Source: HyVt-337 sp964428895 (GTDB lineage: Bacteria; Planctomycetota; Phycisphaerae; SM23-33). From it: a stretch of DNA of 38,810 nt. The notes under the pieces are model-generated. The model had not been told where the DNA came from, did not search any database, and saw only the letters and a program-made list of their open reading frames with translations. Shown here in pieces: positions 1 to 9,150 of the stretch. The stretch covers positions 1 to 38,810 of the forward strand of contig CAYRZU010000029.1 of the NCBI GenBank assembly GCA_964428895.1, in the 5' to 3' direction. Positions within the stretch are counted from its first letter, which is position 1, and every line of letters begins with the position of its first letter. The translations under genes and the position numbers were made by a program.

Positions 1-134
1 CTACAGAAAGAGGTTAATGAGAGAAAAAAAAGTGCTTTGCGGAATAGCTGCCCGATGGCAGCCTGGGAGACAACAACACCACCGGCCAGCTGATTCGCCT
101 ATCGCGGCTGGGCTGCGATCCGGATCGGCCGGAA

Positions 135-3100
135 GTGAAGACGGCGGTCGAGTTCATCTGTAGCGATGAAGAGCTCGGCGATGACGGCATCCTGGGCGGG
201 TACGCAGTGTATGTCGTCGACTGGGCCGGCTATCACGATGCCGAGCTGCTCGCGCGATCCACGCGACAGCATGCCAGCCAGGTCATGACGATGGACTTCT
301 TCAGCCTGTGCCCGTGGGGAGGACAGGTCTGCACGCGCGGCATGTGGTCGGGCCGGGCGCAGGCAGATATCACGCCCGCTCTAGATCGCGGCATGAACGT
401 GCTGCTTGAGAGCGTTCAGACCGGCAAGGGGTGGCAAGGGTTCCTCGATCCGTTCGGCTACCTCGACGCAGCCGGCGTGATCGATCATCCGCTGTCGCGT
501 CCGATCGTCATCAAACAGATCCCGATGATCCTGCGAACCCAGCAGGCCGACGGCACGTGGGGTGGCGATAAGCATCTCGGTTACGGCCCCGATAGCGCCA
601 CCTACATCGTGCTGCGGGCGCTGATCAAACATAACCTGCTCGATGCGCTGCGACAGGCTCCCCCCCTGCCGGCCGATTGGGAGATCGTCCGCGCCATCCC
701 CGCGCCCGAGGGTGAGCTATCGATGCTGACCGTCGGCGGTGGGCGGCTGTGGTTCTACGACAAGGCCACCGGCGAAGCCGTCGGGCTCTCCCCTGAAGAT
801 GGCGCAGAACTGACCCGGACGACACTCCCATCGGACGTTCGCAACATCGCTTGGGCCGACGGCAGGCTCGCCGTGATCCGCGTCAAAGAGTTCGTTGAGG
901 ACGATTGGGACATTGAGGAACTTGTCCTGGTCGATGTCGACGGGGACGGATCCGCACAGGAAGCCCCGATGAGCGAATGGCCGGGCACGACATGGCATGT
1001 CTACGATTTCGAGGAAGGCCCGCCGGTACTGCAAGGTGGCCCCGACGGTGCATGGGGAGAGGCACCGTTCGGCCACCACACGACCGGCGTAACCAGCGAT
1101 GGCGACGACCTATGGGTGCTCGATAGCGGCGACGATCGCCTCTGTCTGATCGCCAAGACCGAGTCCGGCCTCGCCCTGACGGCCACCCCAGCCCCGGACA
1201 CGTCCCGGGTGAAGATGTCCGTCGCCCGGCCCAAGGCCACCTACGACATTCCGCGCCTTGAGACGGCCGCCTTCGGAGACGATTGGGCCGGCCGCGGCTT
1301 TCGTGTGGATGCCTTCCATCAACTAGGCCGCGGAACCGTGCACTTCGGGGAGAATGACGACATTACCATGTTCCGCACGATGCCTACGGGGCTGGCCCTG
1401 GCCTGGAACGCCGACGGGCTCCTGCTGAATCTGGCGGTCGGCGACGACCAAGCCGTCGAGGCCGATACCGATCAGGACCTGTGGGAAAACAACGGCGACT
1501 GCATCCTTCTATATGTCGCTCCCGAACGCGGCGAAAGGGGCGTCCGTCGCATCGTGATCTCACCGGGCATGAGTGACGGTCAGCCAGATGTCCGGGCGCT
1601 GTGCAATGATTCCCTCACCCCGCCCGAGGACTCGTCAGAGGAGACGTTCCATCGCGTCGGCGCGGACGCCGACGCCGCCGTTCGCGTGGCGCGGACCAAG
1701 GTCGACGGCGGCTACGTGCTGGATGTCTTCGTGTCGTGGGCCGCCCTCCAACTCACACCGGCCGTCGGAGACGAGATCGGCGTGCAACTGATCCTGCTGG
1801 ACCGCGACTCGACCGACCCCAACGCGCCCATGGTCGGGGCATTCTGGTTCCCGGGCCTCGCCACGAGAACCAACACCTCTCAGACCCACCCGCTCCGTCT
1901 GAGCAAAACCGCCAGCCCCGCCGTAACGGCCGTCGTCGAAGGCGGCGCCCCTGATGGGCGATATGACCTGGCCGTAACCGCCAACAGCGACCTGGCGGGC
2001 GAAACCGTCACCGTCCTCGATGGCGACAATACGCTCGCCCAGGCTGTGCTGATGACCGATGAACACTCCAGCTACGCCATTGGTTCGATTCCCCTGCCCC
2101 TGCCGGCCCCGGCTACGCCCCTGCGGCGCCCCCGCGTGATGCTGGCTGGCCAATGCATCGCCCAATTGCAGATCGACAGGCGCATCCCCGACAGGGAAGA
2201 GCCCATCACCCTCGTCACCGACGGCGACAGCGCCATGCTGACCGGTATGGAGACGATGGATTGGGGCGGCGGCTTCTTCGGTCGGCAGGATTCATATATC
2301 GCGGTCATTCGCGAGGTCGCTCGCGCCGCCGGCCACAACGTGAGTTTCGCCGAGGTCATGGGCCTCAGCGGGGCCGCCTTCGATCTCCAGATGCAGAAGC
2401 CGTGGTGCCCCAGTTCGTTCGTGACGGGGGCGGGCAAGGCCTATGAGCATGCACCGGACGTCTTCGGCCTCGATTTGGAGATGATCGGACTGAGCGAAGG
2501 TAAGGACGCTGAAGGCGTCGCTCGCCTCCGCGAGGTCGTCGTGGAGCGTATCAACGCGGGCCTACCTGTCCTCTACATGGACGGCGAGTTCAGCCTGATT
2601 GTCGGCTATCGCGATGGCGGCGAGAGCTACATCTGTAAGCCTTACGCCGGTGGCCCACCCGCCTATACCGAACAGGACTTCCCAACCGGCTTCATGGACC
2701 CAGCCTGGTATGCCCTGGCCCCGCGGAAGGCGGCTGAGCCCATGGACCGGCGCGAGGCGATTGTCGAATCCCTGCGGATGGCCACTGAGCTCGCCGAGAT
2801 GCCCGCCCCCGACGAAGGAGGCGACGCGCACGGCTTTACGGCCTATGAGTGGTGGATCGACGGTCTCCGCAACCCGCCCGAGGAAGTAAACCTGCACGCC
2901 AACGCCTACGGCTATGCGATCCTGCTCACCTCGCGACAGGCCGCGGCCGACTACCTGCGACTCATCGCTGACGAACTGGGCGGCGAAGCATCCAAGCATC
3001 TCTTGGCCGCCGCCCAGAAATACGGCAACGTCGCCGAACGCATGTATGATGGTCGTCACTGCATCGATCATCCATGGGATGAAAGTTGGACGCCCGAGAA

Positions 3101-3197
3101 CCGCACCATCGAAGCCGACATCATGGCCGCCAACCTGGCCGACGAACGTGTTGCCATCGATGAAATCAAAGCCGCCCTGGCGGCGATGGGTGATTAG
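135..3197 (+). CDS. Large mosaic protein A (alpha/alpha toroid, propeller, CBM9-like, degenerate BtrH/C39-like), 5' end damaged or missing
   Basis: Function unknown. From the nominal GTG at 135 (no ribosome site) it reads 1020 residues. Residues about 80-190 form an alpha/alpha-toroid of the terpenoid-cyclase/prenyltransferase type with a QW-like motif (QQADGTWGG near 135). Residues about 198-368 have propeller-like strands (GGGRLWFYDK, SDGDDLWVLD). About 369-590 resembles CBM9/DOMON sandwiches (GLALAWNADGLLLNLAVGDD, LWENNGDCILLY). About 704-870 resembles BtrH/C39-like domains (EVMGLSGAAF, WCPS), but the expected nucleophile Cys and His positions are not seen. The end is helical. It is paralogous to the protein at 3681-7199 and shares its C-terminal motif AIDEIKAALAAMG. 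Similarity to the paralogue continues upstream of 135 to about base 51, where an in-frame TAG (45-47) blocks it, so this start is not the biological one. The paralogue has a lipoprotein signal; here that part is absent. Confidence 0.8.
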   Translation: MKTAVEFICSDEELGDDGILGGYAVYVVDWAGYHDAELLARSTRQHASQVMTMDFFSLCPWGGQVCTRGMWSGRAQADITPALDRGMNVLLESVQTGKGWQGFLDPFGYLDAAGVIDHPLSRPIVIKQIPMILRTQQADGTWGGDKHLGYGPDSATYIVLRALIKHNLLDALRQAPPLPADWEIVRAIPAPEGELSMLTVGGGRLWFYDKATGEAVGLSPEDGAELTRTTLPSDVRNIAWADGRLAVIRVKEFVEDDWDIEELVLVDVDGDGSAQEAPMSEWPGTTWHVYDFEEGPPVLQGGPDGAWGEAPFGHHTTGVTSDGDDLWVLDSGDDRLCLIAKTESGLALTATPAPDTSRVKMSVARPKATYDIPRLETAAFGDDWAGRGFRVDAFHQLGRGTVHFGENDDITMFRTMPTGLALAWNADGLLLNLAVGDDQAVEADTDQDLWENNGDCILLYVAPERGERGVRRIVISPGMSDGQPDVRALCNDSLTPPEDSSEETFHRVGADADAAVRVARTKVDGGYVLDVFVSWAALQLTPAVGDEIGVQLILLDRDSTDPNAPMVGAFWFPGLATRTNTSQTHPLRLSKTASPAVTAVVEGGAPDGRYDLAVTANSDLAGETVTVLDGDNTLAQAVLMTDEHSSYAIGSIPLPLPAPATPLRRPRVMLAGQCIAQLQIDRRIPDREEPITLVTDGDSAMLTGMETMDWGGGFFGRQDSYIAVIREVARAAGHNVSFAEVMGLSGAAFDLQMQKPWCPSSFVTGAGKAYEHAPDVFGLDLEMIGLSEGKDAEGVARLREVVVERINAGLPVLYMDGEFSLIVGYRDGGESYICKPYAGGPPAYTEQDFPTGFMDPAWYALAPRKAAEPMDRREAIVESLRMATELAEMPAPDEGGDAHGFTAYEWWIDGLRNPPEEVNLHANAYGYAILLTSRQAAADYLRLIADELGGEASKHLLAAAQKYGNVAERMYDGRHCIDHPWDESWTPENRTIEADIMAANLADERVAIDEIKAALAAMGD

Positions 3198-3668
3198 ATG
3201 CCATCGGACAAACGCATAGTCCTTAGCTTCACTCGCCAGTTCAAGCACCTGGCTGATTTACTGACCGTGACCATCAACCGGTACTCGGACGAGTTGTGGT
3301 TCCGTAACGATTTGAAACGAACGCCCAGGCCGGCATGGGAGGCTTACCACGCGGTTTCGTCCCTGGCTATGGGACATATACTGAACATCCCCGCCAAGTG
3401 CCTGCCGCACGATCCCGGCGAGGATCCGCCGCCTACTCGGCAGGCGGTTCTGGCCCTTCTGGCCGACGTCAGGCACCACGTGCTTGAGGCCCTTTCGTCG
3501 CTGTCGGATGAGCAACTGGTAGACAAGACCAGAAAGGGCGACGGCACCGGGATCGAGAATCTCATGTACGCATTTCGGCATACGCATCATCATGTCGGCC
3601 TGCTGATCCAAATCCTTCGAGAACACGGCGGCAAACCGCCACAATGGTCCTCCGGGAACATGCTCTAG
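3198..3668 (+). CDS. DinB-family protein
   Basis: A 156-residue four-helix-bundle protein of the DinB/YfiT type, a family of mostly metal-binding proteins, some of them thiol-dependent transferases. Histidines that could bind a metal are visible in the second helix (AYHAVSSLAMGH) and in the fourth (FRHTHHHVGLL, near residue 130), which is the usual DinB spacing. The ATG follows directly on the TAG of the upstream mosaic gene (TAGATG), and the next large mosaic gene starts 12 bases after its stop. It is therefore probably co-transcribed between the two paralogues. The family assignment is fairly secure; the substrate is unknown. Confidence 0.8.
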   Translation: MPSDKRIVLSFTRQFKHLADLLTVTINRYSDELWFRNDLKRTPRPAWEAYHAVSSLAMGHILNIPAKCLPHDPGEDPPPTRQAVLALLADVRHHVLEALSSLSDEQLVDKTRKGDGTGIENLMYAFRHTHHHVGLLIQILREHGGKPPQWSSGNML

Positions 3669-3680
3669 GAGTACTCAACC

Positions 3681-6600
3681 ATGTACGTACGACATGCACT
3701 GCCATTGGCGCTGGTGATTGCGACGGCCGTCGCCAGCTGCAAGGACACTCAACAAGAAACACCGGCGGAACAACCCGTCCGGGAGGTCGCCATGCCCACC
3801 CAATCATTCGAATACGGCTTTCGGTACGATCCCGTGGAGGTCGTCGCTAACGATGGGAGTGTAGACGCTTCTTTCGTGCGCACGGTGCTACTAGAGACGC
3901 CATACCCAGGAGATGCCGCCCAGATAGACTCGCACGTTGCGGAGGCCTTCGCCTCACAGACCGATGACGGCAGCGTTGAAGACGATGATCGGCCACCCCT
4001 GGAAGCGACCGCCCTGAAGCTGCGGCGACTACTGCAGGAGGGCTACTCGCCGGATCGGCCGGAGATGCAGCGGGCCATCGCGTTCGTGGAACACGCCATC
4101 GCCGAACTGCCGGAGGCCGATTGGCCCGAGGCGCCGGGAGATGCGGTGCATGTATTGTGCCTGCTAGGTAAGACCGACCACCCGGCCATCAAGGTCAGAC
4201 TGGAAGGCCTGGCCGCCAGGATGCCCGAGCTTTGGGGCAAGGGCTGTCCGGGCACGCCGTTCGCGCAGCTTGTGGACCTATGGGTCGGCCGCGACGTTGC
4301 CCCCGTCAATGATGCCGTCGAATCGACGCTCGCCTGGGCCGATGAAGCTATCGCAGCGCCCGGCTGCAGCAGCATGCTGGCCTTGTGTTCGTCTTGGAGC
4401 ATGATCGAGGTCCTCGGTGAGATCGATCATCCCACGGCCACGCGCTTGGTCCGCAGACTTGTGCCGATGCTGCTTCGCGCCCAGCAGGCGGACGGCCATT
4501 GGCGAGAGGGTCACGGCGGCGATAAGACCTTCATAGTCCTTCGCACGTTGGCCGCACATGGCCTGCTGGAGGAATTGCGACAGCTGCCTCCGCTGCCGGC
4601 CGACTGGAAGATCATCCGCGCCCTGCCCGCCCCGGGAGGGAGGCCGCGGAATGTCTGCGCAGTTGACGGCCGCCTGTGGGTGCTGGACATGACCGGGCCC
4701 GCCATTATCGAAATTTCGCCCGAAGACGGGCGCGTACTGAGCCGTCTGACGATCGAGTCGATCCCCGGCCACCACCACATGACCCTTGCCGCCGGCGACG
4801 GCGTGTTCTATCTCTCGAGCTTCGGCGAGAAGGACGTCCGCACCGACACGGTCCATGAGATCGACGCAGCCACCGGCAAGGTCATCCGCCAGTTCCCCCT
4901 GCCCCGGACCACGGACATCACCGGGGCCACCCGCGTCGGTCGACAAATCTACGCCTGCGACGGCTGGGGCGGCGGGGTGTGGATCGTCGATCTCGACGAC
5001 GCCGAGGCCGAGCCCGAGCAGACCTATGCGGCCGTCGCCGCGGGCATGCCCGACTACATGGCCAGTGACGGTGAGACGATCTGGGCCGTCGGCTTCATGG
5101 CTCCGTCATTGGTCAAAAGCACGCCGGACGGCAAGATGCTCGACTGGGCCGAAAGGCCGTTCGGTTTTCAACCCGTCGCCTGGGACGGAAAGAACCTTTG
5201 GGCGTTGGATCCGGACAACAAGCGCATCTGCTTGATCGAGCGGGCGTCGGCTGAGGGGGCGCCGTCGGTCGAACGGACCCGTCAGCTTGTCCGGTCCGAG
5301 CCGGCATTCGATATCCCAAGAGCGTCCGACACGCCGGACTTTGGTGCGGGAGACGAGGCCAGAGGGGCCTACACGATCGATATGCTCTCGCCGATCTTCG
5401 AGCCGCAGGACAAGGACGATTTCGACGCTCAGTTCACGCTGGCCTGGTCCGACCAGGGCCTGCTGGTCGGCGCTCGTGTCCGCGATGACGACTTCGTATC
5501 CGCTGAGGACCTCAAGAAGCTATGGGGCAACCAGGCCGACTGCGTCCTCCTATACGTCAAGCCCTCCGACGGCCAAATGCTGCGCGTGGTGGTCGAGCCG
5601 GGCATGACCGACGAGCAGCCCGAGCCCCGCGTCATGCATGATCCCCGCTCGGACCAACCGAGTGGGGCTGTCGCCCAGCGGACCAAGCTGGATGACGGCT
5701 ACGCCCTGGACCTGCTCGTGCCGTGGGACTTGATTGGCGTCAAAGCCTCTGAAGGCGAGGAATTGCGTGTCCAGCTAATCGCCCTGGACGTTGACAAGGC
5801 CGGCGAGGATCTCGAGATGCACGGGCTCATGTGGTATCCGGCCACGGGCACGCCGGACAATCCGTCGATCTCCTATCGGGTCCGTTTGGCCGCCAAGGCC
5901 AGTCCGGCCATGGCGGGAATGGCCACGCCGGTCAAGAACGCCCACGGGCTGATCGATAGCATCCGCGTGACGGCCCGGGCCGACCGCGCCGGGCAAGTCG
6001 CCGCGATAGGACAGACCACAGCAACGATGGTTCTCGACGCCGCCGGCATGGCCGTCGCGTGGATTCCCCTGCCAACCATCGACGAATGGCCAATGACCGT
6101 CACGCTCGATGGCGAGACCATCGCCACCTTCGACCCGGCCGCGGCAACGCCCGCCGGGCGCGTAGTGATCGAAGGGGTTCCAAGCCTTGGCTGGGGCAAG
6201 AGTGGCGATACGACCTTCGCCGGCGCGACGGAAGCGGCGCTGTCGGTTACGGCCCACCCCTACAGCTACGCTCAGATCATGGGCTACTCGGGCCTGGCGT
6301 TTCGGTTCCGGTGGGCGCCGAGCGACGAGGGGTGGTGTCCGTCCGTGCCGGTCGGCGAGTTCCCCGAAGAACGCGCCGCCGTGTCGTGGGCGACCGGCTG
6401 GCAGTTCAACGACATCGACATCATGGAACACGAGGACGACCCGCAGATGCAACGGTTCGCCGGTCAGATGGTCGCCTCCATCGACGCCGGATTCCCCATC
6501 ATCGGCTATGGGCCAGACTTGAACGTGGCGGTCGCCTTCGGCTACGACAACGATGGCGAGTCGTTCCTGTGGTACCACTTCTTCGGCGGTGATGAGCCCA

Positions 6601-7199
6601 TCGTCCTGCCGGCCACCAAGACCGGTCCGTGGATTTGGATTCTCCAAGAGTTCACCGATCCGCCCAGTCGACATGAGCAGCTGCTGGCGTCACTGAAGAT
6701 CGCGGTGCGCAACTGGCATCGCAAGCCGGATCGCGACCGTGAGCCCAACAACTATCTTTACCTGTGGGGCGAGATCGCCTTCACGGCCTGGGAAGCCGAC
6801 ATCCGCAACGCCATGACTTTCGACGAACAGCAACAGGCGGCGCTGTTCTTCGAACACTGGTGGTGCTTTCAGACCCTCGTCGACGCCCGCAATTCCGCGG
6901 CCGTGTTCCTGCGGGAATACGCCGATGCGGCCGAGAATGACCAGGCCGCCGCCCATCTGCTCAAGGCTGCCGACCTCTATCAGCAAGAGGGCCAACTTCT
7001 CGGCGCGTTCTACGGGACCAAGGACGGCTTCATCGGCCCATGGTCGGGCAAGGGGCTGGGCGATTGGTCCGACGAGATGCGACAACGCGAGCTCAAGGCC
7101 ATCGCCGCCGCCCATGAACTCGATCGCCAGGCCATCGCGGAAATCGAAGCCGCCCTGGCAGCCATGGGAGTCGAGGCGGCCGAATCGGCGGCGCCATAA
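3681..7199 (+). CDS. Large mosaic lipoprotein B, paralogue of the preceding large gene
   Basis: An 1172-residue predicted lipoprotein. The signal peptide ends in a lipobox V-A-S-C with Cys20, so it should be anchored in a membrane on the outside. Order of domains: a linker; an alpha/alpha-toroid at about 95-325 (QQADGHWREG near 268); a propeller at about 329-540 with about five repeats (DGRLWVLD, GDGVFYLSS, DGETIWAVG, DGKNLWALD); a CBM9/DOMON-like sandwich at about 543-740 (FTLAWSDQGLLVGARVRDDD, LWGNQADCVLLY); a short sandwich; a BtrH/C39-like domain at about 832-980 (QIMGYSGLAF, GWCPS, AFGYDNDGES); and a helical end. The C39-type Cys/His pair is not evident, suggesting a binding rather than peptidase role. 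AGGAG at 3668-3672 supports the ATG. Compared with protein A, the propeller is longer by roughly one blade. Function unknown; surface recognition of a ligand is only an inference. Confidence 0.88.
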   Translation: MYVRHALPLALVIATAVASCKDTQQETPAEQPVREVAMPTQSFEYGFRYDPVEVVANDGSVDASFVRTVLLETPYPGDAAQIDSHVAEAFASQTDDGSVEDDDRPPLEATALKLRRLLQEGYSPDRPEMQRAIAFVEHAIAELPEADWPEAPGDAVHVLCLLGKTDHPAIKVRLEGLAARMPELWGKGCPGTPFAQLVDLWVGRDVAPVNDAVESTLAWADEAIAAPGCSSMLALCSSWSMIEVLGEIDHPTATRLVRRLVPMLLRAQQADGHWREGHGGDKTFIVLRTLAAHGLLEELRQLPPLPADWKIIRALPAPGGRPRNVCAVDGRLWVLDMTGPAIIEISPEDGRVLSRLTIESIPGHHHMTLAAGDGVFYLSSFGEKDVRTDTVHEIDAATGKVIRQFPLPRTTDITGATRVGRQIYACDGWGGGVWIVDLDDAEAEPEQTYAAVAAGMPDYMASDGETIWAVGFMAPSLVKSTPDGKMLDWAERPFGFQPVAWDGKNLWALDPDNKRICLIERASAEGAPSVERTRQLVRSEPAFDIPRASDTPDFGAGDEARGAYTIDMLSPIFEPQDKDDFDAQFTLAWSDQGLLVGARVRDDDFVSAEDLKKLWGNQADCVLLYVKPSDGQMLRVVVEPGMTDEQPEPRVMHDPRSDQPSGAVAQRTKLDDGYALDLLVPWDLIGVKASEGEELRVQLIALDVDKAGEDLEMHGLMWYPATGTPDNPSISYRVRLAAKASPAMAGMATPVKNAHGLIDSIRVTARADRAGQVAAIGQTTATMVLDAAGMAVAWIPLPTIDEWPMTVTLDGETIATFDPAAATPAGRVVIEGVPSLGWGKSGDTTFAGATEAALSVTAHPYSYAQIMGYSGLAFRFRWAPSDEGWCPSVPVGEFPEERAAVSWATGWQFNDIDIMEHEDDPQMQRFAGQMVASIDAGFPIIGYGPDLNVAVAFGYDNDGESFLWYHFFGGDEPIVLPATKTGPWIWILQEFTDPPSRHEQLLASLKIAVRNWHRKPDRDREPNNYLYLWGEIAFTAWEADIRNAMTFDEQQQAALFFEHWWCFQTLVDARNSAAVFLREYADAAENDQAAAHLLKAADLYQQEGQLLGAFYGTKDGFIGPWSGKGLGDWSDEMRQRELKAIAAAHELDRQAIAEIEAALAAMGVEAAESAAP

Positions 7200-7246
7200 T
7201 CGGTCGGACTTGTGAGCGGCGTAGTGGGCGTGCATAATTGCCGCCC

Positions 7247-7765
7247 ATGACTGCACAGCCTGACCAGCCAGCCGGGGATGTTCATGTCGACGACCTCGTC
7301 GCCGAGGACGTAGCCGCCTTGCTGGCGTTCTACCACGACTTGGCCGATTTCGTGGTGCGAGCGTATCGGCCTTACGGATGGGAGATCACGGCCGAGACGC
7401 TTCGCGACGGGCCCTTGGCGCGTCAGATGGCCGGCGATGAGCTCGGGCTAGTCCTTCGAGACGACGCCGGGGCGATCTGGGGACACGCGTTCCTGTCGAA
7501 CGTGCTGAGCGGCGAGGCGCATTTCGGTATCGGCATCCACCAGAAGCTGCTGGGGCGCGGGCTGGGAGAGGCGCTGATGACGGCCCTGCTCGATCAGGCC
7601 GACCGCCATACCGATCTGCAAGAAATCCGCCTGACGTGCGTTCAGGATAACGATGCCGCGATCGATCTCTACACCTCGCTGGGATTCAAGCGGACGGGCG
7701 AGTTCGTGGAAGAAAACGACGGCCTGCCCTACTTCCGCATGCGCAAGATCCTCCGCGGCGAATAG
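7247..7765 (+). CDS. GNAT-family N-acetyltransferase
   Basis: A 172-residue GNAT acyltransferase, expected to move an acetyl group from acetyl-CoA to an amine or protein N-terminus. Motif A, which binds the CoA pyrophosphate, is visible as QKLLGRGLGEALM. The C-terminal part has the typical NDAAIDLYTSLGFKRTGEF signature (motif B). An in-frame TTG lies 9 bases upstream at 7238, but ATG 7247 is preferred as the normal start. No neighbour suggests a substrate. It lies 47 bases after the large lipoprotein gene on the same strand and may be a separate transcript. The family is clear; the specific reaction is not. Confidence 0.88.
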   Translation: MTAQPDQPAGDVHVDDLVAEDVAALLAFYHDLADFVVRAYRPYGWEITAETLRDGPLARQMAGDELGLVLRDDAGAIWGHAFLSNVLSGEAHFGIGIHQKLLGRGLGEALMTALLDQADRHTDLQEIRLTCVQDNDAAIDLYTSLGFKRTGEFVEENDGLPYFRMRKILRGE

Positions 7766-7869
7766 GCCCAATCGTGGCCGCGCAATTCAACCCCGATCTT
7801 GCTGGCCCCTCGGCGGCGCGGTAAGCTACGAGGCACGAGGGCGAGTGATCCGATGGGCAAGATAGGGGC

Positions 7870-8031
7870 ATGGAGATGCTGACAATGACACGTTTTCGCA
7901 ACACAACCATTCTCACACTGGTACTGGCAATCCTATGCATCTACGGTCCATGGGGCCTCGCCCCGGCCGCCGCCAAGGGCAGGCCCGACCTGCTGAAAGA
8001 GGCCAAGGACAAGCTGTCGGCCAACGAATAG
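7870..8031 (+). pseudogene. Signal-peptide leader ORF, in frame with the downstream gene but ended by TAG
   Basis: A 53-codon reading frame that starts at ATG 7870 (other in-frame ATGs at 7876 and 7885). It encodes a clear Sec signal peptide: basic MTRFR, a hydrophobic core TILTLVLAILCIYG, and an Ala-rich cleavage region near LAPAAA. It then runs into a short helical stretch ending ANE and the TAG at 8029-8031. The same frame is open from 8032 to 9132 and encodes an extracellular-looking protein that otherwise lacks a signal peptide. The two pieces are best read as one gene of 421 codons broken by a single CAG- or GAG-to-TAG change, or by a sequencing error. A stand-alone 53-residue secreted peptide is less likely. 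Confidence 0.6.
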
Positions 8032-8112
8032 AAGGTCGCCAAGGGGCTGAAGTTCGCCAGCTTCGCCTGCCTGCATCACACCACGGCCAGCCGCAGCTTC
8101 TACACCCAGATC

Positions 8113-9132
8113 ATGGTGATCAACCGCGTGGATCGTCGGGTCAACGCCCGGGGTGTCAGACTTCGAGCCGAGATCAAGCTTCTGTGCTTCGATCAGGACA
8201 AGACGCCCGTGCTCGTTAAGTACAAGGCCACACCGTTTGGTTCGCGCAGCTTCTACCTTCGCGATGTGGGCACCACCCACACGTATCGAATGTACGGCAT
8301 CTCCGCTCAGCGAGTCTGGGAAGCCAACAACGGCAAGTACCTGCCCGCCAACGCCTACATTCGCATGTTCCTGAACGACGTGCCCATCTACGAGTCTCTG
8401 TGGCAGAACAAGGGCAAGGCCGCCAAGTACATGCCGGACGGCGAGAACTACTGGTTCGACGACGCGGCCGTCTTCCCCGGCGATCCGGACGAGCCCGATG
8501 ACGAAGACGACGCCGACGATGACGCCGACGATGGTGATGGTGACGACGAGGATGAGGACGAGGGCCTCAATGTGGAGGCCGTGGACTGGGAGTCCTTGCC
8601 GGACGTCGCTCTGGAAGCCAAGAGCACCTACGACACCCAAACCGCCGCCGCCCGCACCGACGCCGAGGATGACAAACAGGCTGCCTTGGAAGTTTATCAG
8701 TCCGACGTGGCCGTGGCCGCCGCCCCGCTTCAAACCGTCTTGCAGACGGCCTATGACGCCGCCATGGGAGACGAAGATCTGGAAGAGGCCTTAAGGCTGA
8801 AGAAAGCGGTCAACGCTCTGAGCGACGATCCCGAGACCCCGCTTACCAAGGCGTTCGCCAAGTCGGATCTGACCTTTGCCGAGGCCGCCGCCAATGAAGC
8901 GGTCGCCTCCTACACCGACAAGGTCGACATGGCGGAGGAGGCGCATCAAGACCTGGTCGCCGAGGCCGCCGTCACGTTCCGCCTGGCCGTTCAGCCGGCC
9001 GAGCAGGAACTGGTTGAGGCCCTTCACGAAGCGTGCCGGGCGGCGATCGAAGCCGATGACCTGGTCGCCGCCGATCTGCTGACCGGCGCCCTCGATGCAC
9101 TGGGCGCCTCGGACGACGAGGACGAGGAATAG
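8113..9132 (+). CDS. Secreted acidic repeat protein, main part (upstream signal peptide cut off by TAG)
   Basis: 339 residues from ATG 8113, but the frame is open back to 8032 (27 more codons), directly after the TAG that separates it from the signal peptide. There is no ribosome site at 8113. Residues 1-115 look like a beta-rich domain; about 118-150 form a very acidic Asp/Glu linker (DEDDADDDADDGDGDDEDED). After it come two copies of an Ala-rich helical repeat, at about 158-230 and 250-335, each ending in a pattern like DLEEALRLKKAVNAL or DDLVAADLLTGALDAL. Such helical repeats are common in secreted planctomycete proteins of unknown role. If translated only from 8113 it would stay in the cytoplasm. 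It is convergent with the isomerase-like gene, 18 bases away. Confidence 0.7.
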   Translation: MVINRVDRRVNARGVRLRAEIKLLCFDQDKTPVLVKYKATPFGSRSFYLRDVGTTHTYRMYGISAQRVWEANNGKYLPANAYIRMFLNDVPIYESLWQNKGKAAKYMPDGENYWFDDAAVFPGDPDEPDDEDDADDDADDGDGDDEDEDEGLNVEAVDWESLPDVALEAKSTYDTQTAAARTDAEDDKQAALEVYQSDVAVAAAPLQTVLQTAYDAAMGDEDLEEALRLKKAVNALSDDPETPLTKAFAKSDLTFAEAAANEAVASYTDKVDMAEEAHQDLVAEAAVTFRLAVQPAEQELVEALHEACRAAIEADDLVAADLLTGALDALGASDDEDEE

Positions 9133-9150
9133 GCGACCGCCCGGTGACCG

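Noticed and set aside
8029..8031. General recoding of TAG as an amino acid
   Set aside because: Several confident genes in the window use TAG as the normal stop, including hutH, hutI and the GNAT gene.
7933..8733. A 266-codon minus-strand frame over the secreted acidic protein
   Set aside because: Its hydrophobic Val/Gly run is the reverse complement of the acidic linker; no start signal.
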